In this document: positions 46,638 to 57,783 of the stretch, piece by piece
How the letters are laid out: each line of letters opens with the position of its first letter
How positions within the stretch are numbered: the first letter of the stretch is position 1
Source: Coptis chinensis
Lineage: Eukaryota; Streptophyta; Magnoliopsida; Ranunculales; Ranunculaceae
Reading direction: 5' to 3'
NCBI GenBank assembly: GCA_015680905.1
Contig: JADFTS010000064.1
Span: forward strand, 124,001-188,000
DNA length: 64,000 nt
The notes under the pieces: model-generated
The model's database searches: none
What the model was told of the DNA's origin: nothing
The model's input: the letters and a program-made list of their open reading frames with translations, nothing else
Translations under genes and position numbers: made by a program

Positions 46638-48092
46638 TTAATTTTCGCCTCCTTCTCCCTCATCTGGATCCGACCAATTTGGATCATAAATTGGTATCGG
46701 ATCTGCTGTTTCTTCAATGCCAGTCCAATTAAAAACATGTTCAACTAAGTCCTTTTGAAGATTAGTATGTGTAACTTCATTTCTGATCTTATTTCTTGCT
46801 TCAATCATCCGATAGACAAAATGAAAACCATCATCTTCCCTGAAAAAGAGCGGGTATTGTTTCTTTCCTCCGACCTTTCCAATTCCAAACTCCACTTTCA
46901 CGCTCATTCTCAACAATCATATTATGCATTATAATGCATGCCTTCATTATATCTCCAAGAACAACAACACTATGACAACGAAGCCTTAACAATATGTCAT
47001 CGTGCACTCGCAAAACTCCAAACGCCCTTTCAACATCCTTTCTTGCGGCTTTTGACGTTGAGTAAAGATATTTTCATGCTTATTTCTTGGATAACTAATG
47101 GCTTGAACAAATGTGCCCCATTTTGGGTAAATACCATCAAAGAATATAATATCCCATATCATAGTCATTACCATTCACATTAAATGCAAAAGAGAACCTC
47201 ACCTTGCTCTAATGATTCAAAACATGAGAACGATAAAGCACGCGTTAATGTCATTATGCTAACCCTCGGTAGGCGAAGAAGCAATGCCGATCCAACAATG
47301 TTTGTCGCAAGAACGGCTTCAAGTATCAAAGTTGGTTCCTTCTTGTACCCTACATGTGTTCCAAAACCCATCCACTTGGGCAATTCTTCCACACCCCGGT
47401 GCATACAGTCGATTGATCCAAGCATTCATGGAAAACCCTTGTCGCATTTTTAGCTAATATCCTAGCAATTAATGCCTTCTCGGTTGGTCGCCTCAAGTAC
47501 TCTTCCTCAAGCGCCGTGATAATTGCCTTGCACCAACGCTTCATAGATACATTTTTTGTGGAATATCCAATTTGTAAATACTCATCCGTTGAATCATAAG
47601 AACAACCGGTTGCTAATTGTGCAAACCGCAGCCTAGTCCCTTTTGTAACCTTGTAAATTGCTTGCCAATCCAATCCATCCACCTTGTCTTTAAAGTCGTC
47701 GAATGATGCAACAATATGCAACATATACATAAAAGCTCTCTTGTCATCCCCAGACCTTCGCCTAAACTTATGAGACGCCACCTACAAGGTGTTGTGAAGT
47801 AATCCCTCATTATCTTTTGTTTTACTAAAATCACCACCATCTCTAAACGCGGTACTCTCGCCGCCTTCACGATCCACCGCGTTTCTCAGATCCACATCTT
47901 CAATTTCAATGGTCGCTGAGTCATTAATGCCCCAAAGAAGTGGATAATAACCGCAACATCCTCCTCCTCCTTCGGCCTCATCATATTATTATGCTCATCT
48001 CTTACTCTTTCCATGTAGTCATCTTCGTATACCGTGAAGATCGACCCGTGAAACCGTAAGAGGCTAACTATTACTACTAGATCCTCCCCCAT
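46638..48092 (-). pseudogene. PIF/Harbinger DDE transposase (DDE_Tnp_4), frameshifted
   Basis: Read on the minus strand from about 48090 to 46640. The N-terminal helix-turn-helix part includes GTRLRFAQLATGCSYDSTDE and KRWCKAIITALEEEYL. The first catalytic Asp lies in LGSIDCMH (47425), followed by GTHVGYKKEPTLILEAV. The second Asp lies in FDGIYPKWGTFVQAI (about 47120). The catalytic Glu lies in ARKDVERAFGVLRVHDD (about 47040), then DIMKACIIMHNMIVENER and the C-terminal RNEVTHTNLQKDLVEHVFNW. All three acidic residues survive, but at least four frameshifts and a missing Trp after SIDCMH make it inactive. Confidence 0.85.
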
Positions 48093-49009
48093 AACCTTTG
48101 GTTATATGCAATTCTTTATTCTCTAGACATTTTTCCTATTTTTAGCTTGGTTGTGGGGAAGAAGATGGTTGTGTTGTTTGTTTGATCTAAAAGAAAGAAG
48201 AGTAAAACTAAATATGAAAGGTAAGGTCACATATGATAAGGTCACATGTGATACTTCCGATTTTGGTCCACTTACCAATTGACAACACATTTTATTAGAT
48301 TTTTGTTCACTCTCCAAGTGACAAACACATTGTATCCAAATGTCTATCCAAATGTACCCTCAATAATTCCAAATGGGCCACCATCCCCATCCATTATTCC
48401 ATTGTTTGGAATAGTAAAATGTGCAAATGAGGAGGGCTTAACAAACTGTGGGGCGTTACATTCCGCCTCGGTCTAAAAACCGCACGGGATGTTACATTCG
48501 CCTCTCGGTATCCCCATACACTATTTCTGTCGCTTAACTTGTCGAACCAAAACCACCGCAAAAACGAAAGTGATATTCCAAACTCAAAATTTTCTGTTTC
48601 AACAAAGACAGGAAATGAGTGAAACGAATGTGAAATGAGTGAAACGAATGTTCCATTTTTGGAAACATACAAACTTATAAAATTTTAATTTTTTTTTGCC
48701 ATAACCTCATTTGTTTTATTGACATATTCATATCCAAAACCTGCTAATATACTTTGAAAATAATAAATAAGACAAACAACAATAATGAACAACACCCAGG
48801 GCTAACACAGAAACTCAGTAAAAAAACTAACTTATAATTTCTAAAAAAAATTGGACATAACCTCCTTTGTTTAATGACATATTCATATCCAAAACTCATC
48901 AAAGAAAAACATGCTAATCAAAAATTCATTACAAACAACAATCCCAAACGCCATAAGACAAGTAATGGCGCACAGTTATTACAAACTACAAAAAATATCT
49001 CATCGAGAC

Positions 49010-50900
49010 CTCCCCCCCCTACGAAGGCTCGATTCGAACGAAGAGCTCTCCCCCCTACGTCGTTGTCGCCTCTGGTTGAGGTTGAGCTTGAGGTACTCCA
49101 CTTCCAAAGATTCTCCAACTCTTGCACACGCCTCTAAAGCCGCAAAGTTCGACACGCTCTTCTTGTAAGTACTCAAAACTGCGGCGACGAAGACTCCATG
49201 AAGGACTCACGATGGCATAACCGGTAGAGTCTGAAGTTAAGGAGCTCCGACCTTACTTCATCCTATTTAACAAAACAAATGCATGTTGGGGTTATAGTGA
49301 ATACTAATAATAAGAAATCATGAATAAATTCAAATCATACTAACCTCGCTAATCGCCGAATCAGATCGACAAATCTGCTACCAATCTGCGGCATCTACCG
49401 GTGGAATAGGTATTCTCATATCTTGTCCCGAGAAGTAATCATGCTCCAGGTGCCAAAGGTCATCATCATCAAATATCCGTGGAGTTCTTTCATGCATCCG
49501 AATATCATGAAACACCCCGGTCGCGGGATCGTGGCAACTCCACTCCTCCCGGGGGAAATGAATGTCGGGCCTCAATGCTCCGAAGTAACCCTTCAAAATT
49601 GGTGCCCCGGTATAATGCACCTAGCAAGAGACCTCGACCAACCCTCTTCCAATATAAGTCATAGTCGCCGTAAAACTGAAAAGTCGATGCGCCCGGCCAC
49701 TCATTTAGGTTTGCTCTATGGTGTGAAAGAACGGCAGGAAGAATATCGAGGTCATCATATCTATAGGTGGTGGGTAAGGTATAACAATCTCTCCGGATAC
49801 TTGCCGCCAACATCCGTCCCCCAAGGTACCATGCGTTGGATCGACCCTATAAGTATCATTCGGCCAACGAGAAAGAAATCTTGCTCTATGACACATATAT
49901 GATAGTCTACAAGATCGGTGTTCTACGGAACATCCGGAATATCCGCATAAGGGGTCCGAAAGATGAAGGACTCTCGACCGGGGTTGCCACTTTCGGTCGG
50001 GTAGCTCCTAAAAGCTCAATCACGACGAGTGTTATGAATATTATGTGATAGGTCCCCATACCCCCTCGGGCCACGATGAAGCCCCCATGCTTGAATACGT
50101 GGAATCAGGTCATGAGTCTCATCCTCTTCCAACCTCTTCAACACGGGGATGCATCACACCTAAAATGTTCATACCACCCAATCGCCATCAATAGATAAAA
50201 TACAATATCAATATATATATAAACATGTCAACATTAATAATTAGATAAATAAATGAAATGAAACAATAACTTAATAAATAAGACTTATCGGTATAATCCA
50301 AACAAAGCCGCACAAATTGCCTTTTAGCGGCTTTCGTCTCAACTGAGGTCTAGCCGGCGTAAAAGTATGCCAAGATGGATTGACCCTACCATAATCCCAC
50401 ATCCTCTCTAATGCCCGAGACACGCCATCCACCCGATACATAAATAACTATCAAAGATATCCAAATAATACCGCACCAACAAAGTAGAAGAGGAAGGCAC
50501 GTACATACCGTGGATCGACTCCTCACCAATATGATAGTCTTTTCGGCTTCTCCTCGAGTCTATTCAAATATCTCAAGTAAACCAACTCATATTTATAGCT
50601 CCTCCCTTAAACCGCTTTCACCGATAATCTCAAAACTTCGTCTTGCTCATCATCTTCAACCAAATCAAAACCTTCAAAGAAACTTCATCGCCGTAGTAAA
50701 ACCTCCAAAGTTTCATCAAAAGGAACGGCATCTCCATAACCAATTGGGATACCCGTGAGCATTGTGAAATCAAGAGGGTAATCCCAAGCTCACCCCATGG
50801 GAAATGGAATGTGTGGGTAGTTTGCCACCACCGCTCAACTATCCCAAACAACGGCGCTTTGATCATTTTGTCCCAAATTAGAATTCAAAAGCTCCCAAAT
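49010..50900 (-). pseudogene. Plant mobile domain (MAIN-like) ORF carried in the PIF element
   Basis: On the minus strand, starting near 50870: APLFGIVERWWQTTHTFHFP, WGELGITLL, then after a frame change LDFTMLTGIPIGYGDAVPFD. This is the beginning of an aminotransferase-like plant mobile domain as in MAIN/MAIL1 and transposon copies. Later come MWDYGRVNPSWHTFTPARP (50400), FFLVGR (49870), GTDVGGKY, FYGDYDLYWKRVGRGLLLGA, LYRGTNFEGLLRSIEAR, FPPGGVELPRSRDRG and an acidic segment HERTPRIFDDDDLWHLEHDY. A basic tail RQRRRGESSSFESSLRRGGR ends near 49010. The frame breaks several times. I am confident of the PMD start and less sure that everything to 49010 is one ORF. Its orientation is the same as the transposase. 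Confidence 0.6.
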
Positions 50901-51529
50901 GGTGTGGCGGATATAATGTCGGTAACCGTGACAAAATTAGGATCCGTTTTTTATTTCATACAACGCCACCACGACACAACATTTGAAAGTGCACAACGCA
51001 CTTTCCATAAGTGTACTTCATACATTCAACAAACACGCACGCAATACGATATAATTACAAATATTTTTTTTTAAAACAATGCGACAAATTCAAACTAATT
51101 ACACAACAACAAACTTGATATAAATTAACATAAATAATAATAATTAACATAAAAAAAAATCAAAAAACTTATTTTGAGACTCCGCCCACTCGATTTGCTA
51201 CGTGTCGGACCGATGTACTTGCTAATGGTGGGTGTTCCTCGATTTTCATTAACGCGGTGGAAAATTGAACCCAAGTTCAATTCAGTCCTCCTCACCCACA
51301 AAACAGCGTTAATCGACGGCCATCCTTTTTGCCCATTTTTTTGGAAATTTTAACATTTCCAAACCATCGGGAATGCTCTTCATGTGGTGAGGTTGGTGGG
51401 GATGGATTGGGGGGTTGAGAAGTCATTATGAATGGAATTTTGTATGAAAAGGTTGTTAATGGAGGCTTCAAAACCGGAATTTTGGCTAGAAAGGAAGTGA
51501 AAATGGAGCATGTTCGCGTCTGTTGGTAT

Positions 51530-51645
51530 TGAGCCATCAGACGGGATGTTACATCCCGTCTCGTTATAAAATATCAGATGGGATGTTACATTCCGTCTCG
51601 TATAAAAAAACTCCAGACGGAATCTAACATCCCGTCCGAGATATT
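51530..51645. repeat. Right subterminal repeats of the PIF element
   Basis: Three tandem copies of a word like CAGACGGGATGTTACATCCC, the last inverted (GACGGAATCTAACATCCCGT). They match the left subterminal pair at 44820-44910. Each word is itself nearly palindromic (GGGATGT...ACATCCC). Confidence 0.65.
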
Positions 51646-51772
51646 TTTTATCACCTTTACATTGCACAGCTTCACCTTGTTTATCACCGGGTTGGTGAAA
51701 AGGGGGGTGAAAAGTGAGGAGGTGGCGGTGATAGAGGGGGGAAAACTATCACCTGCATTGCAAATGCTCTAA

Positions 51773-51886
51773 CAGTTTCAACACTTCCGCAATCAAATCA
51801 CGAGATTGTAAACTATAACACATTCCTCTAGTCCCCATAGAAATAGCAACACTAACACCAATAGTAGTAAACCTTAAACCAACCAT
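51773..51886 (-). pseudogene. Dihydroxy-acid dehydratase fragment, upstream part
   Basis: Encodes [20 protein letters not shown], then [17 protein letters not shown] up to the PIF junction. DHAD has DAISMG where this copy has VAISMG. Taking out the PIF element and one TAA joins it exactly to 44667, giving the expected word ACTGTTATGGCTGCTCAGTGG seen on the minus strand. One base is missing shortly before the junction (GAAGTG region), so the copy was already a pseudogene. Confidence 0.85.
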
Positions 51887-53639
51887 TTTGGTGATTTTGC
51901 AACATTTCTTATCAGTAGCACACATAATTTTTCCACCTAGAGAATCTGAACAAGTTTCATCCGAACTCTATTTTTTTTTCCACCTAGAGAATAGCAACAC
52001 CCTTTAAACTCGGCGCAACACCCTTTAAACTCGGCGGTGGGATGTTTTGCTCTATTTGAGTGATTTTGCAACATTTCAAAATTCTGATTAGTAACACTTA
52101 TACAACCATTTGTAAATTATAAGCGGGACCATTTTCACTATCACGCTCATCTCGCACACGTGAGGGAAAAAGAATTCTTGATCGGGGTAAGTTGTCATCT
52201 ACACATCTTCTATTCTTTTTTCTTCCTCCCGTTTCTCCTTCCCTCCTCCTTTTGCCAAGGTAATACATTCTAGGGTATCAATTTTTTGAAATATGGTTTT
52301 AATTTTCCAAAGGTGGTTACTTGATTTAACACACCTAATCCCTGCCACTAATTTATCTTGAATTGATGTTTGATGATGTGAAATATCGCTTCCAATCATA
52401 AAGTAAGGGTATGCTTTGGTTTAATTTCCATTTTGTTTGTAGCCATCATATTATACATGGATTGGTTGAGTCAGTAGGTTTTATGATGAGTTAGGCGAAC
52501 AATTGGGTGATTTGATTTTAGAATTGCTTGAATTGTTTTGCTAGAAAAAGTTGGGTGTTGATAGAGTTCGTGCTTTGTTTAATAATAAGTTGATAAAATT
52601 TGCTTATAAGAACCATGGAAAGTCTGTTGTTCAGGGGTTGACAAAGAACACAGTGGTGTGGTGGACTAGTTCTTGATGTCACACTACTATGATTTATCTT
52701 TTTTTAGATTTGTTTCTTTGGTCTTGGTTGTTTCATATGCTCACAGTCTATCTGATGAAAGTTCCTTAAGGGCTATAGTTTTTATGCTTTTACTGTTTTT
52801 GAAAATTAATAATTACAAACAATGGTTTACGATCATGCGACGCGGCACTTGTCTAGTTTTTATCACTTAACTTTAGATCATGCTAGCACCTTTCAATTCC
52901 ACTTAATTTTATACAAGTTGTTAACTCATTCATGATGTAGTTACATATTTTAGGAACACTGCCACCTGATCTTCTACTTGATTTGGTTGTGGATTTGAAT
53001 GTTCAGATTCCAGTCCAATTCTTAGAAGCTCTCTCGCTTCTTTTGCCACATTGGATCTTCGCTTGTTGGTTAGTACTTTTATATCAAAAGCTACTCAGTC
53101 TCTTTTCAGTATTCAGAATAACTTAAGCCTGGCTTGGAATTTTAGTTACTAGTTACCAAAACATAAACAAAGAACTATCTTCTTCCACTACTATTCAAGC
53201 ACTAGGTCTCATCCTCTTCACACACCAGTTTGATGAGGCTACTGAAGCTTCTCCCGAGTTCTGGTCAAATGGGGATGCATTTATTTGTCCCTCTCCTTTC
53301 TCTCTCACGAGTATCATACAATATGTATATGTCTTGATGTTGTCAAAATCATATCGTATTGATTTTGTCCTTGAGTAGCCTAGTGCAGCCACCTAATTAG
53401 GTTGTTTCGTCATGTTGTCTTCTATGATAAGTTTTAGGGTATCGTTTTAATATAACGTACACTTTTGTTATTTCCTATAGGTAAAACGACCACTGCAAAG
53501 TACCATCAGTTCTATAAACTTAGAAATCCTTCACTATCCCCTTCATCAAGGTATTCTTCTATCTCCTTATTTTGATTATATTTTATTTGACTTTAATTTT
53601 GTAATTTGTTTTAGCTTGATCTGTCCTAGTAACTTCACA
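51887..53639. other. No gene recognised
   Basis: Two 20-bp direct words (CAACACCCTTTAAACTCGGC) repeat near 52000-52035. A segment at about 52955-53070 reads LPPDLLLDLVVDLNVQIPVQ then FLEALSLLLPHWIFACW on the plus strand with exon-like codon use. I cannot assign it and no flanking exons are clear. Confidence 0.35.
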
Positions 53640-54297
53640 TGCAATTTACAATTAGGTGAACTATTCTTATACTGAAAAACATTTCAATCATGTCATGCAT
53701 ATAGGAATATACGAGCTGCTTTGTGTTGCCACGAATATACGAGAGTTTTTCACGTTTTGCGATATGCATCTCAATGATTTGAGACCATAAATCGTAGTTT
53801 GATTCCGTGAGGGTGATTCCTGCATTGAATTCCAACCCTTCGGATTGAACAATAATGGATTTGGTGTTTGATGATTCGGTGTCATTCTTTGCCATGACGA
53901 ACCATATAGGAATTCGATTGGTTAGGATGTGCGGTGGTGGTGGTGGGATATTGGTAATCAAACCCTACCGACACTGATTCAAGAGTGCGGCTAGGAGTTT
54001 TAGAACCTGGCTTTGATACCTTGTTAAAGATTAGGGGGTTTTATTTATTCATTCATTCTAATATTACACTGAGAACACATACATATATAGTGTAGGATCC
54101 TTGGAGTAGATCCTACAATCAAACACTTACTATAATTACAAGTCTCTAGAATAGGAGAGACTTGCAGCCCAATATCGCAATACTTCCTACATTCCTTACA
54201 TCCATACATAAACTAATCAACGACCTTGCCGTAGCAGGGTTCAAAGTAAAATGTGGAGGGACTTGTTGTCCCCTAGCTGCGAGTACATGAGCAATAA
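53640..54297 (-). mobile_element. Copia retrotransposon end: LTR, primer-binding site, start of gag
   Basis: On the minus strand the LTR runs from about 54297 (or only from about 54130, see the matching copy at 63600-64000) to 54023. It has a TATA-like CTATATATG and AATGAATGAATAA, and ends in TTTAACA. A primer-binding site follows, GGTATCAAAGCC (initiator Met tRNA type), then a leader with CCACC repeats. The gag start (53961-53720) has SNYDLWSQIIEMHIAKREKL, the typical N-terminal copia gag motif. The frame is lost after about 90 residues and no pol follows, so this is a truncated 5' end. Confidence 0.75.
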
Positions 54298-54326
54298 TGT
54301 TCACTACTACTTCAATATTCAATCAC

Positions 54327-54366
54327 GCGGTTTTATGAGGTATGTTCCGATACCTCATAAAACCGC
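54327..54366. repeat. Perfect 17-bp-stem hairpin
   Basis: GCGGTTTTATGAGGTAT and its exact reverse complement are separated by the 6-base loop GTTCCG. It lies between the copia LTR and the AT palindrome, about 190 bp upstream of the ZNHIT3-like ATG. Confidence 0.85.
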
Positions 54367-54385
54367 ATAATTCATCTAAACATTA

Positions 54386-54390
54386 CTGTT

Positions 54391-54458
<68 letters not shown>

Positions 54459-54463
54459 AACAG
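54386..54463. repeat. 78-bp perfect palindrome with (AT)30 core
   Basis: CTGTTATAC, then 60 bases of alternating AT, then GTATAACAG: the whole is self-complementary. It is a microsatellite that can extrude as a cruciform. Length is likely polymorphic. Confidence 0.9.
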
Positions 54464-54554
54464 ATTGCCAATGGTCCTGCAACGAACTGAACCGAGTTTG
54501 AACTTTGAAGATTGAACTAGAAAAGTTTGTCAAGCAGAAAACAACGCAACAGAG

Positions 54555-56668
54555 ATGGGTCCTCGAAAATGTGAAGTATGCAAAGAAACACAGTCCAAAT
54601 ACAAGTGCCCAACATGCTTCACTCCTTAGTAAGTTTGAAAACTTATTAACTTAAAATTTCATGAATCATGTTTAGTTTTTAATCAGTCCCTCTCCTTGTT
54701 CTGTTTGTTTTGCAGTTGTTCTTTGCCTTGCTTCAAGAAACACAAAGGTATGGGAAATTTATTTTCTTGATGTCGGGATTTTAGCTAATTGTATTGTTTG
54801 GAATATTAAGTTTGTGAATATTTATATGGTGCAGAAATACCTTGTGAGAAGCCAGTTCCTTTTGAGGAAAAAAAACCAAGTAAGACTTCTTATTATAAAG
54901 TTTGTATTTTAGTGCTTTGATATTCTACAGTTTCTATGTGATATCTATGCAAATATGCAATCATGAATGAAGAATGCCATTTTGATACCGAGTTAATATA
55001 TTCGACATTGATGTATTTCCAGTTCAGTAGATATTAGTACTCTTTTGCTTGTTCCATAAAGTAGGATGACTGGTTTATGATTTTCTGTAAGAATGTGCGG
55101 AGGAGACCATAGAGGTATGTCCAACCAACAGAGTGTTATATGTAGAATGGTTGCTACCAATGAGCTATGTAGGGGGAAGCAATCTTTGTGATTTTCTACC
55201 TTTCATTTCGTTATGATCTCATCTTTTTCCTGATAAAAAGAAAAAAATCGATATGATCTTTTTCATAAAAGCTTTTAAAGGAAACTGAGATTACCTAAAG
55301 GCTTACCCTTGATCTCTTGATGAGTTCAATCGTTGGTTTTTTGGCCAGAGCACGTATGTTGTTTTCCCATCTGTGATCTTGTGTTGGGAGTTGGGACCCT
55401 GTCAAGGATGGATTTGTGACCTAGATCACCCTTGGATTTAATCATAGGCTATTCCTTCTTTTGTTTTATGGGAAACATTGTAGAATTGAAGAGGATGTGA
55501 GTTGTCCTCTTTAGTTTGTCTTTTTGAAATTTATTTTTGAGGGAACAATCCAAGAATTGTTTTACCAAAGGAAAGATATTTCTGGTTTGAGATTTTGATT
55601 CAATTTAGTTATCTATAACCAAACTCGTGCTCTGATTTATTGTTCTAATTCATTGGTACAGGTCCCACTTCGCTTCCAGAAAAAGTGCTCCGGGTAGATG
55701 AACCAGGTCATCTACTTCAAAATAATCGACTGGAGTCAATAGGTGGACTTGTTAATATATTCCATTTTGTTCTAATTTCAATTAGCATCGTTGATGTTTA
55801 CTTTTCCAAGTCCTGTAACAGTTATATGTCAGAATAGGGTGAGTTAAGGTGAGTTGATATCTGTAGTAATATCGTGGCTACGAGAGGGGAAGATAGAAAT
55901 TAAAAACGATAAAACCTAGGATTGGGAATTTGTCATCCATCTTTAGCTCAATACCTGTCAAAGTCAAGGTATTTCATAAGACCTAGGCAAATGGGAAGGC
56001 ATGCAGTCCTGCTTAAACCCCTCTCCCCCATTTCTTAAATCTTGATGAGAGGATCTTACTCAGTTAAGGCCTAATCTGTTATCTCCTCAAGAACATTTTG
56101 TGTAGGACGAATCCTACGAGAGATTTGTTTCAATGGGTCTCTGTACATCGACTCTTTACTAAACTTCTTCAAGATTCTTAATATCAAATCAGTTCCAAAA
56201 GGTTTCTCACTGCTGATTTTCACACTGCAAAGCTGTCTACTGAAATTAAGTAATTCCTTGAAGGATGAAGATATTCAAAAGCTCATATGCAAGATTGATT
56301 CTTCAAATGACTTGAGACAATGTTAGTATTTAACTTTTAGTAAAAGAATTTTTATTGTCTTCAACTTTGGTTTTGGAGGTTCATATTGGCTCATGAAGAT
56401 CAATATGACAGAACCTGACTGACCACCCGAGAGTGTCTGCAATTCTTTCCTAACAACTCTGATCTCATTTTACCAGGAACTTGATAAAGTCATGGAATTA
56501 GAGGGCTTCCACAAGTTCACTGAGAAGGTACTAACCTTGTACTTCTACTTTTGTGATTAAAAACCAATTTTAAGAATTTTACTTTGAAGGATGAATAGCA
56601 CACTGTGTTCATATTTTGATGGATTAGTTTCCTTCTTGCAGGTTTTATCGGTGATTAGCACAAAGTAG
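54555..56668 (+). CDS. HIT-type zinc finger protein, ZNHIT3-like (with frame disturbance)
   Basis: Plus-strand exons: 54555-54628, 54716-54747, 54835-54879, 55662-55742, about 56233-56321, 56477-56527, 56642-56668. The first three encode a zf-HIT domain MGPRKCEVCKETQSKYKCPT, then CFTPYCSLPCFKKHKEIPCE, with all seven Cys and one His of the two zinc sites. Then come SPTSLPEKVLRVDEPGHLL, NSLKDEDIQKLICKIDSS and ELDKVMELEGFHKFTEKVLS, ending VISTK. ZNHIT3 homologues act in box C/D snoRNP assembly. Splice sites fit, but exon 56233-56321 cannot be read in one frame: STEIK and NSLKDED are offset by one base, with a stop between. It may be a decayed gene or contain consensus errors. Length (about 130 residues) fits the family. 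Confidence 0.7.
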
Positions 56669-57783
56669 ATCGAATCTGGAAGAAGATGATGCTAAACAAA
56701 TTAATATCATACGTTATGCACACCATAAAGTTGTTACTCGTTCCTCTATACTGCCTTGGAAACTTTATCCGATTTGCATATCTTTTGATGATGAAGGTGA
56801 AGCATGCCAGAGGAAAGCCTACTGCCATATCCCAGGATAACCTGGGTTTTTGATAATATTGTTTGCTAGTTACTTCAACACACCACTTTTTGACAGTAAC
56901 TCTAAGTCCGATTGGACTATTTTATTTTAGTTTAGTTTTATTACTTAGGTGAGTGTATACTTGAATTTGTTGTTCTGACTTTCTCCATGAGGATTCAGAA
57001 CCATTCACAAGTTACTTTATTCGTCTTCTCTCTTTATAAAAATTAATAAATTTTTTTGGTATTAACCGTAGAAGACCTCCTATTTTAATTTTGCTTAGGG
57101 TCCCAATTGTCTTGAGCCGCACATTCTCTCCACCAAAACAGACCTAGTCTCCTCTCCCATTCTCTCCACCTGATCATGGATTTTGAGGTTTAATGCCCCT
57201 CTATTTCAGTCTTTTCCCTCCATTCAACATCATCTCTATGTCCACACTAATCCAGTTTTACCGAGTGAGAATCAATCTGACTGGATGTTTGGGCAAACTG
57301 TGGTTTAGTTCTATGTGGTGATTGCTGGTGAACGGTGGTAACAGTGATTTCATGGATTTCCGGCGAGTTTAACTAGCTATCTGATGTCATTTACTTCGAA
57401 TTTTCAGGCGAGGCAAAGAGGTTGTTATTTTGAGGACTCTATGTTATAGGTTGGGATTTGATTGATATGATATTGGTAGCTTAAATCGGTCGAAGATCCT
57501 GTTTTTTCTGGTTGTTGCTTTCATCCGATCGGACAATTTATTAGCAGTTGTTTAAATATTGCATGATTGGTTTAAAGTCTTGATTCTTGGTTGAAGGTGT
57601 TGGTTTTTGAGTGTGTTGCAATGACAGGATGGACTGAATTGAGTGATAGAGTGTTTTGTAAAGGAATTTTTTTTACAGTATTGGAGGCTCATTCAGAGAA
57701 TTAGTAGGACGTGTGTTTCACCTTTCTTTAGAAGGAAACTCTACTCAAGCATCAACTTCTGGTAAGAAAAGAAGAACAGAGGC
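56669..57783. other. 3' flank of ZNHIT3-like gene and probable LINE 5' region
   Basis: 56669-57060 is AT-rich downstream sequence. From about 57110 the base composition changes (CTCTCCACC repeats) and short broken frames near 57700-57800 (GNSTQASTSGKKRRTEAC) look like the end of a LINE ORF1. No ORF1 zinc knuckle could be seen. Confidence 0.45.

Larger units (their letters stand above)
44668..51772. mobile_element. PIF/Harbinger DNA transposon, 7.1 kb, with TAA target duplication
   Basis: Perfect 24-bp terminal inverted repeats run inward from GAGCATTTGCAATGCAGG at 44671 and from the complementary end at 51769. TAA trinucleotides flank the element at 44668-44670 and 51770-51772. Inside are a Myb/NAM-like ORF1 (45071-46213, plus), a DDE transposase (46638-48092, minus) and a plant-mobile-domain ORF (about 49010-50900, minus). 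Subterminal palindromic words recur near both ends. The insertion is within a DHAD exon. Intact TIRs with broken ORFs suggest recent mobility using enzymes supplied from elsewhere. Confidence 0.95.

Noticed and set aside
48918..49168. Overlapping plus-strand frames at the end of the PMD ORF
   Set aside because: They are antisense to the basic tail of the PMD frame and have no motifs.
52830..52860. Possible Helitron 3' end (GCGACGCGGCACTTGTCTAGT)
   Set aside because: CTAG-T is present but I found no proper hairpin before it.
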